DNA of 64,000 nucleotides, taken from contig NC_053035.3 of NCBI RefSeq assembly GCF_002575655.3, positions 500,060,601-500,124,600 of the forward strand. Reading direction: 5' to 3'. The notes beneath the pieces are model-generated. The model searched no databases and had not been told where the DNA came from. It saw nothing but the letters and a program-made list of their open reading frames with translations. The DNA is from Aegilops tauschii subsp. strangulata (Eukaryota; Streptophyta; Magnoliopsida; Poales; Poaceae). A program made the position numbers and the translations under genes. Positions 11,981 through 21,920 of the stretch are shown piece after piece; the first letter of the stretch is position 1, and each line of letters opens with the position of its first letter.

Positions 11981-12265
11981 ACCTTTAGTCCCGGTTGGGG
12001 AGGCGGACCGCGACTAAAGGTACCCTTTAGTCGCGGTTGGTGTGGCCAACCGCGACTAAATGGGCCTTTAGTCGCGGTTGGCCACACCAACCGCGACTAA
12101 AGGGTACCTTTAGTCGCGGTCCGCCTCCCCAACCGGGACTAAAGGGTTTTGGCGCCGCTTTCGTTCCCGCGCAGAAAGAGCCTTTAGTCGCGGTTGGGGA
12201 CAACAACCGCGACTAAAGGGTACCCTTTAGTCCCGGTCCGCCTCCCTAACCGGGACTAAAGGCAT
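11981..12265. repeat. Internal terminal-repeat array with a long palindrome
   Basis: Subterminal-type units (CCTTTAGTCGCGGTTGG and variants) recur in the middle of the element, between the two genes. From 11981 to 12148 they form a nearly perfect inverted repeat with arms of about 80 bp around a 6-bp centre at 12061-12066. A second paired group follows at 12176-12265. The array lies immediately upstream of the TATA box of the second gene. Confidence 0.88.
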
Positions 12266-12702
12266 TGTGCTGCTACGCCCGCCCGCGTCGAAAGTTTAGT
12301 CCCACCTCGCTAGTTGAGAGGGGCGCGCAGTGGTTTATAAGCCCCACTGCCGCTCCCCTGTTGAGCTCCTCTCCATTGCAGGCTTACGGGCCTAATTGAC
12401 ACTGCTATGCCTGATGGGCCTACTAGGCCTTCCGCGGGCCTGAATCCTGGCCCATCGATGGGTTTCTAGTCGTATTCAGGCCGTGTGGCCCAGTAGGCGG
12501 CATATTTTTTATTTTTTGCCTGTTTTTTGTTTTCTTTTTTGCTTTATTTATTTTGTTTTGTTTCTACTTACAACAAAAAACTTATTTATTTTATTTTATT
12601 TTGTTTCTAATTACTTATTTATTTTACTTTCTGATAATTATTTTTGCTATTAAAGTTTCTAACAAAAAAAGTTCTTTATGAAAATTCTTTTAGCTTTCAA
12701 TG
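12266..12702. other. CACTA inter-gene spacer
   Basis: The part at 12299-12345 contains tagtcccacctcgc followed by gtttataag, the same pair of motifs found near the left end of the second CACTA (32487-32530). The rest is rich in gggcc/ggcc words and then T-rich. No coding sequence is seen. Confidence 0.5.
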
Positions 12703-12920
12703 ATTTTAAAATCTTAAAAATACAATTATATATCAAAAAAATCAGAAAAATAAAACTAATTCATTTTAAAATCTTAAAAATACAAATAATATATCAAAAA
12801 ATCAGAAAAATAAAACTAATTCATTTTAAAATCTTAAAAATACAATTATATATCAAAAAAATCAGAAAAATAAAACTAATTCATTTTAAAATCTTAAAAA
12901 TACAAATAATATATCAAAAA
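12703..12920. repeat. 60-bp tandem repeat with 120-bp higher-order period
   Basis: About four copies of an AT-rich 60-bp unit containing attttaaaatcttaaaaa and atcagaaaaataaaact. Copies 1 and 3 share the variant caattatatatcaaaa, whereas copies 2 and 4 share caaataatatatcaaaa. The true repeating unit is therefore 120 bp, duplicated once. It lies just 3' of the transposase gene. Confidence 0.9.
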
Positions 12921-13018
12921 ATTCAGTTCATCGATCCCTTGAAGGTTTGACAAAAGGTTTGATACATCATTCAGTTCATCGACCAAATACAAAGTTTGGT
13001 ACAATAAATTATTACACA

Positions 13019-16000
13019 TCAATTCTTCCCTTGTGTCCCTGCTTGCTTACGATTGTGCCGTATCCATGGAGCATCCTCATCATTTAACTTAATGCTTGGG
13101 TCAGTGTTCACTTTGAAGGGCGGAATTTCACCAAACATATTATAATCTTCTGACATGTCTGTCTTGTTCTCCACTCCCACGATGTTTCTTTTCCCTGAAA
13201 GAACAATGTGGCGCTTTGGATCATCGCATGATGTACTGATCGTTTTCTTATCTTTCCGTTTCCTCGGTTTGCTACTCATGTCCTTCAAATAAAAAACCTG
13301 AGCGACATCTTTGGCAAGGACGAATGGTTCGTCAAGGTAACCAAGATTGTTGAAATCCACCATTGTCATTCCGTATTGCTCGTCCACCTTTACCCCACCT
13401 CCTGTTAGCTTGAACCATTTGCACCGGAACAAAGGGACCTTAAAGGAGGGTCCATAGTCAAGTTCCCATATCTCCTCTATGTAACCATAATATGTGACCT
13501 TTCGCCCATTCTCGGTTGCTGCATCAAAGCGGACACCACTGTTTTGGTTGGTGCTCTTTTTATCTTGGGCGATGGTGTAAAATGTATTCCCATTTATCTC
13601 GAACCCTTGGAAAATCGTTATAGTCGAAGATGGTTTCTTGGCCAACATGTACAGCTGATCTCCAACATCATTGTCATTCATTAAATGTTTTCGCAACCAA
13701 ATGCCGAAAGTCTCCATGTGGGCCTTTCTAATCCAGGATTCAGGCTTCCCCGGGTTGTCCGAGCGTAAAATATTCTAGTGCTGCTCGAAGAACGGAGCCA
13801 CCAAGCTGGAATTTTGCAGAACTGTGTGGTGTGCTTCAGTCATAGAATGACCGTCCATACATATCGTTGATTTCCTTCCGATCGTGCCTTTTCCACTTAG
13901 TCTCCCCTCGTGCCGCGATTGAGGAATACCAATCGGCTTAAGGTCAGGAACATAGTCAATACAGAACTCAATTACCTCCTCATTTCCATAGCCCTTGACG
14001 ATGCTTCCTTCTGGCCTAGCACGGTTACGAACATATTTCTTTAATACTCCCATGAACCTCTCAAAGGGGAACATATTGTGTAGAAATACAGGACCGAGAA
14101 TGGAAATCTCTTCGACTAGGTGGAGCAGGAGGTGCGTCATAATATCGAAGAAGGATGGTGGGAACACCAACTCAAAACTGACAAGGCATTGGACCACATC
14201 GTTCTGTAACCGTGGTAGATCTTCTGGATTGATTACCTTCTGAGAGATTGCATTGAGGAATGCACATAGCTTCACAATGGCTACTCGAACATTTTCCGGT
14301 AGGAGCCCCCTCAAAGCAATCGGAAGCAATTGCGTCATAATCACGTGGAAGTCGTGAGACTTCAGGTTTTGGAACTTTTTCTCCGCCATGTTTATTATTC
14401 CCTTTATATTTGACGAGAAGCCAGACGGGACCTTCATACTGCTCAGGCATTCAAAAAAAAAGACCTTCTCTTCTTTGGTAAGAGCGTAGCTGGCACGACC
14501 TTGAAACCATTCCGGATGCCGGTCATCTGGGTCTTTCAAAAGTTGCTGGTCCTGCCGTGCTTCCTTTGTATCATTTGTCTTCCCATACACGCCCAAGAAG
14601 CTTAGCAGGTTCACGCAAATATTCTTCGTAACATGCATCACGTCGATTGCAGAGCGGACATCTAGGACTTTCCAATATTCTAGCTCCCAAAATATGGATT
14701 TCTTCTTCCACATGGGTGCGTGCCCGTCAACTCTCCGCGGAACTGATTGTCTGCCAGGACCCTTTCCAAAGATGACTTTCAAATCCTTGACCATATCAAA
14801 TATCTCAGCACCAGTACGTTCCGCAGGCTTCGGCCGGTGATCTGCCTTGCCGTTGAAATGCTTGCCTTTCTTTCTTACGTTATGATTTCGGGGAAGAAAT
14901 CGACGATGACCCAGGTACACGTTCTTCTTACAATTAACCAAACGTACACTTCCAGTCTCATGTAAGCAGTGCGTGCATGCATTGTATCCCTTATTTGTCT
15001 GTCCCGAAAGGTTACTGAGAGCAGGCCAATCGTTGATGGTTACAAAAAGCAACGCTCGTAGGTCAAATTCCTCTCCTTTGTGCTCATCCCAGACACGTAC
15101 ACCAGGTCTGGCCCACAACTGTAAGAGTTCTTCAACTAATGGCCTTAGGTACACATCGATGTCGTTTCCGGGTTGCTTAGGGCCTTGGATGAGCACTGGC
15201 ATCATAATGAACTTCCGCTTCATGCATAACCAAGGAGGAAGGTTGTAGATGCATAGAGTCACGGGCCAGGTGCTATGGCTGGAGCTCTGCTCGCCAAAAG
15301 GATTCATGCCATCAGTACTTAGACCAAATCTTATGTTCCTTGCGTCAGCTGCAAAATCTTTGAACACTCTGTCGATCTTTCTCCATTGCGTTCCATCAGC
15401 GGTGTGCCTCAACTCCCCGTCGGACTTACGGTCCTCTTTGTGCCATCGCAACGACTTGGCATCCTTTTCGTTCCTGAACAGACGTTTCAACCGTGGTATT
15501 ATAGGAGCATACCAGATCACCTTGGCGGGAACCCTCTTCCTGGGTTTTCTCGCCCTCAACATCGTCACCAGGGTCATCGCCTCTGATCTTATAACGCAAT
15601 GCAGTGCATACAGGGCATTCATTCAAATTCTCGTATTCACCGCGGTAGAGGATGCAGTCGTTAATGCATGCATGTATCTTCAGAACCTCTAAACCTAGAG
15701 GGCAGACAACCTTCTTTGCTTCGTACGTACTGGCGGGCAACTCGTTATTCTTTGGAAACATATTCTTCAACATTTTCAGCAAATTTTCAAATGATGAGTC
15801 ACCTACACCTTCCTGTGCCTTCCATTTTAGCAAATCCAGTGTGCAGCCCAGCTTTCTCAGACTATTATCGCATCCTGGATACAACGACTTTTTGTGATCC
15901 TCTAACATGCGATCCAAATTCTCCCTATCCTTGTCAGTTTCGCAGCGTCTCCGTGCATCAGCAATGGTCCGACCAAGATCATCAGTGGGCTCATCATGTG

Positions 16001-16355
16001 CCTCTTCTTCACCTTCACCTAACCCTTCCCCACCTTCAGCATCATCCTCCATGAAAGTATCACCGAAATGATCATGATAGTTGTCATCGATATCATCCCC
16101 TTCTTCATCTTCTTCCATTCTAACCCCTCTTTCTCCATGCTTGGTCCAACAATTATAGCTTCGCATGAAACCGTGCCGAAGCAGGTGCATGTGAACGTCT
16201 CTTGAGGAGGAGTAACCCTTCTGATTCTTACAGACAGCACATGGACAGATAATAAAACCTTGCTGCTTGTTCGCATTTGCCACTACGAGGAAATCTTTCA
16301 AACCCGTAGTGAACTCGCCGGAGAGTCGGGGACCGTACATCCATTGCCGATTCAT
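13019..16355 (-). pseudogene. CACTA transposase (TNP2-like), frameshifted
   Basis: The start ATG at 16355-16353 gives a protein beginning MNRQWMYGPR, typical of the N-terminal transposase-associated domain. That domain has the Cys pattern CPCAVC and a later HGFM...CWTKHGE stretch. An acidic linker and the main transposase domain (Transposase_21-like, 15540-14600) follow. After this come regions resembling DUF4218 (about 14400-13900) and DUF4216 (13717-13100). Two lesions are visible. One extra A in an A-run (T-run 15545-15548 on +) shifts the frame. A TAG at 13777-13775 separates the DUF4218-like and DUF4216-like parts. Otherwise the frame is open and apparently intronless. Its normal role is to cut and join the element ends in the nucleus. 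Confidence 0.9.
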
Positions 16356-16678
16356 CTGCATTATTATTATATAAAGTATATAATTAACCATCATGCATTT
16401 GTTAAACTAACTAGCTAGAAATAATACAAATTAAACAATGAACTACACACATGCATATTTTATCAATGGCACATGAAAGGTTCAAGTTGCTAACCGCGAT
16501 CGCGGAGGAAAAATAAATGAGAAAGCTCAAGTGTGGCTCGGACACTTCATATCATGTTTGTTTCAGGCCTCGGGCATTTCATCGAACACCTTGTGTGCAT
16601 AGGAGGAACCAAAAGCAAACCCACCACCCCCTTCTGAATATTGTGAAGTGAGCTGAGTGAAGTGAAGTGAGCTGAGTC

Positions 16679-16689
16679 CTATATATAGG
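16679..16689 (-). promoter_or_regulatory. Putative TATA box for CACTA transposase
   Basis: The sequence cctatatatagg lies between the right subterminal repeats and the transposase start codon, about 330 bp upstream of the ATG. A gtgaagtgagctgag direct repeat lies just downstream in the leader. Confidence 0.5.
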
Positions 16690-16696
16690 GATGGGC

Positions 16697-17005
16697 CTTT
16701 AGTCCCAGTTGGCCTGACCAACCGCGACTAAAGGCCTTCGGGGACCTTTAGTCCCGGTTGGCCAGGCCAACCGGGACTAAAGCCCCTCCCGTCCGCCAGC
16801 TGGATGGGCCTTTAGTCCCGGTTGGCCTGGCCAACCGCGACTAAAGGCCTTCGGGGACCTTTAGTCGCGGTTGGCCAGGCCAACCGGGACTAAAGCCCCT
16901 CCCGTCCGCCAGCTGTCGACCGAGCGCGCTGGACCCAGATAGTTGGTCGCGGGTCTCCTCCCGAACCGCGACTAAAGACCCCTTTTGTCGCGGTTCGATT
17001 ATTTT
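16697..17005. repeat. Right subterminal repeat array of first CACTA
   Basis: Paired units of CCTTTAGTCCCGGTTGGCC and its reverse. A block of about 120 bp (16690-16800) is repeated almost exactly at 16805-16915. The units are the same type as at the left end and in the internal array. Confidence 0.88.
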
Positions 17006-17048
17006 GGGGACTAATGGGGGCGTATGGAAGCCTCTTTTTCTACTAGTG

Positions 17049-17200
17049 ATAACGGCCCAGACCCAAGTCAAAAGGCCGCATAGGCCAAGACAACCCGATG
17101 AATGTGTGCTTTATCTCGAATGGATAGTTGGGCACTTGAGTTCCGTTGCCAGAGCATTAGACTATAAGACATTCTTCATTAGTGAGATATATTACTACCG
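17049..17200 (+). repeat. 830-bp tandem-repeat family, fragment right of first CACTA
   Basis: Continues the monomer interrupted at 6204. Landmarks are gacaacccgatg, then gcacttgagttccgttg, then cattagtgagatatatta, in the same order as in the clean copies at 40610-40880 and 58590-58810. It ends near 17190, where an unrelated short AT-rich sequence begins. Confidence 0.6.
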
Positions 17201-17314
17201 CCTTTCGGATTTTAGGGCCCACATTTATCTCTAGATCAACAATTTGGTCAACATAATACGAGTTGTATATCACATAGATAATACCATTAAAAATTCAAAT
17301 GTTATGAATTCTTT
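17201..17314. other. AT-rich spacer, possibly a MITE remnant
   Basis: The stretch near 17185-17225 (ctaccgcctttcggatttta) vaguely resembles a Stowaway-type end but has no matching partner. No gene is seen. Confidence 0.3.
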
Positions 17315-17994
17315 CTTTTTTTGTGAGAGAAATTTTCAATCTATTCTTCAATCATGGCAGTACAGAGAACACTATAGGTAATAAAAATTACAACCAGGTG
17401 CATGGACTACCTAGCGGCGACTATAAGCACTGGAGCGAGCCTAAGGCGCGCCGCCGTCGTTGCCCCTCCTCCCCGGAGCCAGGAAAACCTTGTTGTAGTA
17501 GACAGTCAGGAAGTGCTAAGGCCCCAAAGGACCAGCGCACTAGAGCAGCAACCATCGCCGATGAAGAGGGTTGTAGATCGGAAAGATCAAACCTGTAACC
17601 ACAAGAACGAAGAGGAACACAAACTGAATCCAAATAGATCCATCAAAGACCATCACCGACTGAATCCTGCAAGATCCGATGGAGACGAACCCCACACGTC
17701 CTCCGATGACGCTATTCGCACCATCAGGACGGGGATCGAACGTGGGAAACATTATTCCTACTGACGGATATCGCCACCGTCACACAGCCCCAACCAAGAT
17801 GTTGAACCTAACAAAAACGAGAACAGGGTCTCTCCCGCCAGCAAGGAGGAGAGGGGAGCGAGATCCTCCGCACCACCATGGCCCAAAGGCCATCGGAGGT
17901 GGGGCGGATCGGCCGTGGCGCCGATGGGAGGAGGAAGGATTACTTTTCTTGTGGTGGAGGAAAGGAGGTCCTCTTTCCGTTCACCTAAACCCAA
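17315..17994 (-). mobile_element. Non-LTR retroposon, minus orientation, with target duplication
   Basis: A T-run at 17315-17322 is the A-tail read from the minus strand. The element body matches the 1480-2121 copy in reverse. It is flanked by the 8-bp sequence AATTCTTT (17307-17314 and 17995-18002), consistent with target-primed integration. The right part is GC-rich and has no long coding frame. It is probably a 5'-truncated or non-autonomous member of a LINE-mobilised family. Confidence 0.7.
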
Positions 17995-18229
17995 AATTCT
18001 TTTATTGTTTAACTTTTATGATATACAATTTGCATTATTAGTCAAATTCGTCGATAGATATCGTCCTATATATATATATATACATGGAACTTGAAGAAGG
18101 GGGATACAACAGGAAACTGTAAAAAAAGTAGAAAATTAAAACAAAAACAAGATGGAAAAAAGTGGAAAGGTTTTGTGGAAAGCAACCCTAGCCTAACCAT
18201 GGCGGCGCTAAGTGCGCAACGACACACCT
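17995..18229. other. AT-rich spacer
   Basis: Contains a TA dinucleotide run at 18068-18082. No gene or named element is recognised. Confidence 0.4.
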
Positions 18230-18640
18230 CTATATCCCTCCTTCCTCATGAGGAAAAAGAACAGAAAACGTAAATAACACTAGTGAAAAATAATAAACAC
18301 AACAAGGAAATTAAAACACGATAGAGGAAGGTTGAAAAAGAAATGTCCAATGAAAGAGACAAAAGAGAAAAAGAATCAAGGAAACAACCAAACCTGGGGA
18401 AACCAAGGTATGGAAGATGGAACCACATGCTAAACCACACGCGGGGCCTCACCACGTCTACCTGTCCATCATACACGACCTCTCATCATTCTAGTTTTCA
18501 TAATTCCAATCACCACTTGGTAAAAGAGTTGGAGTACCAGACACGAAGATGAACGGAACAACGGGTCACTCGACATGGAGAACGGGAACCATCGAGCCAA
18601 AACAACCAAACGTACGTAGAACATGACATGGAAGTAAAAC
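18230..18640 (+). repeat. 830-bp tandem-repeat family, copy left of LINE
   Basis: Diverged monomer sequence. Landmarks are aatcaaggaaacaacc, gggcctcaccacgtct, ttccaatcaccact, ttggagtaccagac, cactcgacatgg and ccatcgagccaaaac. It then jumps to an earlier monomer part (aacaaccaaacgt), suggesting an internal deletion. The LINE 3' end follows. Confidence 0.65.
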
Positions 18641-19008
18641 AGAAGGACATACAATTGTTGAGAAAATTTCGATAAAGGACATTTCATTGAATAGATATAT
18701 CGAGATGATACAATCATGTCAAAAGAAAGCCCGGCCTCTGCATAGCTAGATGCACACAGCCAAAAAATCCAGAGCACCCTAAAAATAAAATAATTTGATA
18801 CAATGCCAAGCAATAAATCGTGTCCAGCCTAAGGAGCGGTAGATCCTATCCGTAAATCACACCGCCATCCATGGGGGTAGAAAACCTCCCTGGCCGTACG
18901 CTCCAGCCATGTAGACGCCATCATAAAAATGTCCCTGTCTTCCGGCTTCTGCAGGATAGACCAAGTATGGAGCCATCGTGTACAAACATGAATAACCTGC
19001 ATAGGTGA
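18640..19008 (-). other. LINE 3' untranslated region
   Basis: Non-coding stretch between the ORF2 stop and the flanking tandem repeat. It contains an AT-rich segment with gaatagatatatcgagatga read on +. No poly(A) tail is clear, so the exact end is uncertain. Confidence 0.5.
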
Positions 19009-20163
19009 TCAGACACATTTATTGTTAAAAACCACATCATTCCTGGTAAGCCACATTGCCCAGCATAAGGCCGCCGCTCCCACAAGAATATGTGCAGAAA
19101 ATTGTTTATCTATACCCCGCAACCAGTTGCCGAACATATTCCGTGCACTACGTGGTGGGTATAAATTCGAAGCTACTTGGACCATAGCCCAAACTGCCCG
19201 AGCGAACTTGCACTCAAAAAATAGGTGTTTGATAGACTCGTCATGATGGCAAAAGACACCTGTCTTGGAGCCATGCCAGTTTCGTCGTGCCAGATTATCT
19301 CTAGTTAGGATGACTCCTTTGTTAAGAAACCAGAGGAAAATTTTCACTCTTAGGGGAATTTTTACCTTCCACAATTTCCTGTTATCTACAGGAACATCAC
19401 AATGAACCATTACATCATACATGGATTTGACCGAAAATTTGCCATTCTGATGCAAGTTCCATCGAAAAGTGTCCGGATCATCTGACAGTTGAATGTCCTC
19501 CAGGCGAGTGAGTAATTCATTCCATGCTGTCAGATGAGTGCCCAAAAGATCCCTACGGAAAGAAATATCAGGGTTTTCCTGTCCTAATACTTGTTTGATC
19601 CTGACAAATTTATGTCGGACGATCCGGTACAAGCTCGGATATTGCACCATTAGGGGAGTGTTCCCTAGCCAGGTATCTTCCCAGAAACGAACCTGAGCAC
19701 CGTCCCTAACCAAGAAGGTCCCAAATTGGAAGAAGAATTCCTTGGCCTTCATGACACCACTCCAAAAATGTGAATCCCCAGGTTTCCAATGAATTTGAGA
19801 AATGGCATTGGATCCCACATACTTGTTGCGAATGATTTCCTGCCATACTCCATTCTCAGTGAGTAATTTATAGACCCACTTGCTGAGAAGAGCGATATTT
19901 TTAATCTCAAGGTCTTGGATTCCCAGGCCCCCTTGGCTTTTAGGTCTGCATAATACGCTCCACCTAGCCAGTCTATATCTCTTGGTTTCGTTATCACACT
20001 GCCAAAAAAATCTAGATCTAAAGTAATCTAGACGCTGTAGAACCCCTTTCGGCAGGTGGAAGAATGACAACATGTATAAAACCATGTTGCTTAGGACAGA
20101 ATTGATCAAGATCAATCGCCCCCCATAAGACAAGAGTTTGGCCTTCCAACTGGCTAAACGTTT
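19009..20163 (-). pseudogene. LINE ORF2, C-terminal part (reverse transcriptase end and zf-RVT-like region)
   Basis: The frame continues in phase from the part at 28917, ignoring the Copia insert. The N-terminal section carries the L1-type post-RT stretch LLSYGGRLILINSVL. It is followed by a segment with WSVLCRPKSQGGLGI and, near the C-terminus, KLWKVKIPLRVKIFLWF and a Cys/His stretch (HHDESIKHLFFEC) typical of the zf-RVT region of plant LINEs. The stop is at 19009. This part is open throughout, so the insertion into ORF2 appears recent relative to decay. Confidence 0.85.
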
Positions 20164-20168
20164 CTCAA

Positions 20169-21888
20169 TGTTGGGAATCGTAGCATAATTTTAAAATTTT
20201 CCTACGCTCACCAAGATGCATCTATGGAGTCTACTAGCAACGAGGGGAAGGGTGTGCATCTACATACCCTTGTAGATCGCGAGCGGAACCGTTCCAATGA
20301 ACGTGGATGACGGAGTCGTACTCGCCGTGATCCAAATCACCGATGACCGAGTGCCGAACGGACGGCACCTCCGCGTTCAACACACGTACGGTGCAGCGAC
20401 GTCTCCTCCTTCTTGATCCAGCAAGGGGGAAGGAGAGGTTGATGGAGATCCAGCAGCACGACGGCGTGGTGGTGGATGTAGCGGGTCTCCGGCAGGGCTT
20501 CGCCGAGCTTCTGCGAGAGAGAGAGAGAGGTGTTGCAGGGGAGGAGGGAGGCGCCCAAGGCTGTAGGTTGCTGCCCTCCCTCCCCCCTTTATATAGGCCC
20601 CCAAGGGGGGGTGCCGGCCCTAGAGATGGGATCTCATGGGGGGGGCGGCCAAAGGGGGGGAAGGGGTTGCCTTGCCCCCCAAGGCAAGGGGGAAGTCCCC
20701 CCACCCTAGGGTTCCAACCCTAGGCGCATGGGGGGAGGCCCATGGGGGAGCGCCCAGCCCACTAGGGGCTGGTTCCCTTCCACTTTCAGCCCATGGGGCC
20801 CTCCGGGATAGGTGGCCCCACCCGGTGGACCCCCGGGACCCTTCCGGTGGTCCCGGTACAATACCGGTAACCCCCGAAACTTTCCCGGTGGCCGAAACTG
20901 GACTTCCTATATATAATTCTTCACCTCCGGACCATTTCGGAACCTCTCGTGACGTCCGGGATCTCATCCGGGACTCCGAACAACTTTCGGGTTTCCGCAT
21001 ACATATATCTCTACAACCCTAGCGTCACCGAACCTTAAGTGTGTAGACCCTACGGGTTCGGGAGACATGCAGACATGACCGAGACGCCTCTCCGGTCAAT
21101 AACCAACAGCGGGATCTGGATACCCATGTTGGCTCCCACATGTTCCACGATGATCTCATCGGATGAACCACGGTGTCGAGGATTCAATCAATCCCGTATA
21201 CAATTCCCTTTGTCAATCGGTAGGTTACTTGCCCGAGATTCGATCGTCGGTATCCCAATACCTTGTTCAATCTCGTTACCGGCAAGTCTCTTTACTCGTA
21301 CCGCAATGCATGATCCCGTGACTAACGCGTTAGTCACATTGAGCTCATTATGATGATGCATTACCGAGTGGGCCCAGAGATACCTCTCCGTCACACGGAG
21401 TGACAAATCCCAGTCTCGATCCGTGCCAACCCAATAGACACTTTCGGAGATACCCGTAGTGCACCTTTATAGTCACCCAGTTACGTTGTGACGTTTGGCA
21501 CACCCAAAGCACTCCTACGGTATCCGGGAGTTGCACGATCTCATGGTCTAAGGAAAAGATACTTGACATTGGAAAAGCTCTAGCAAACGAAACTACACGA
21601 TCTTTTATGCTATGCTTAGGATTGGGTCTTGTCCATCACATCATTCTCCTAATGATGTGATCCCGTTATCAATGACATCCAATGTCCATAGCCAGGAAAC
21701 CATGACTATCAGTTGATCAACGAGCTAGTCAAGTAGAGGCTTACTAGGGACACGTTGTGGTCTATGTATCCACACATGTATTACGATGTCCGGACAATAC
21801 AATTATAGCATGAATAATAGACAATTACCATGAACAAAGAAATATAATAATAACCATTTATTATTGCCTCTAGGGCATATTTCCAACA
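20169..21888 (-). repeat. 3' LTR of the intact Copia element
   Basis: 1720 bp. It begins TGTTGGGAATCG on + and ends ATTTCCAACA. On the minus strand it therefore starts TGTTGGAAATATGCCC, the start also seen in the Copia element at 48337. Apparent open frames inside are non-coding LTR sequence. Confidence 0.95.
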
Positions 21889-21903
21889 GTCTCCCACTTG
21901 CAC
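21889..21903 (-). promoter_or_regulatory. Polypurine tract of the intact Copia element
   Basis: Minus-strand GTGCAAGTGGGAGAC lies directly against the 3' LTR, the site expected to prime plus-strand DNA synthesis. The same tract occurs at 54060-54074 in the second Copia element. Confidence 0.85.
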
Positions 21904-21920
21904 TAGAGTCAATAATCTAG

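Larger units (their letters stand above)
6205..17048 (-). mobile_element. CACTA (En/Spm-type) DNA transposon, 10.8 kb
   Basis: The left end begins CACTGGTAGAAAAAAG. The right end read in reverse begins CACTAGTAGAAAAAG. Both are flanked by the 3-bp duplication ATA (6202-6204 and 17049-17051). Both ends carry dense subterminal repeats built on CTTTAGTCCCGGTT and its reverse. Two genes lie inside, both on the minus strand: transposase (16355-13019) and a second gene ending in a C48-like protease (10471-6730). The order of ends, genes and repeats fits Triticeae Caspar-like CACTA families. Both genes carry disabling mutations, so this copy is probably no longer autonomous but could still be mobilised in trans. 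Confidence 0.93.

Noticed and set aside
10567..12100. Several long open frames rich in Phe/Ser or Lys/Glu on both strands
   Set aside because: They are produced by the polypyrimidine tract and adjoining GC repeats, which lack stops by composition. No domain or codon signature is present.
20234..21569. Multiple open frames in the Copia LTRs (also at 27249-28592, 48637-49976 and 54375-55764)
   Set aside because: They recur at the same LTR positions in each copy and include known LTR features. No coding function is indicated.
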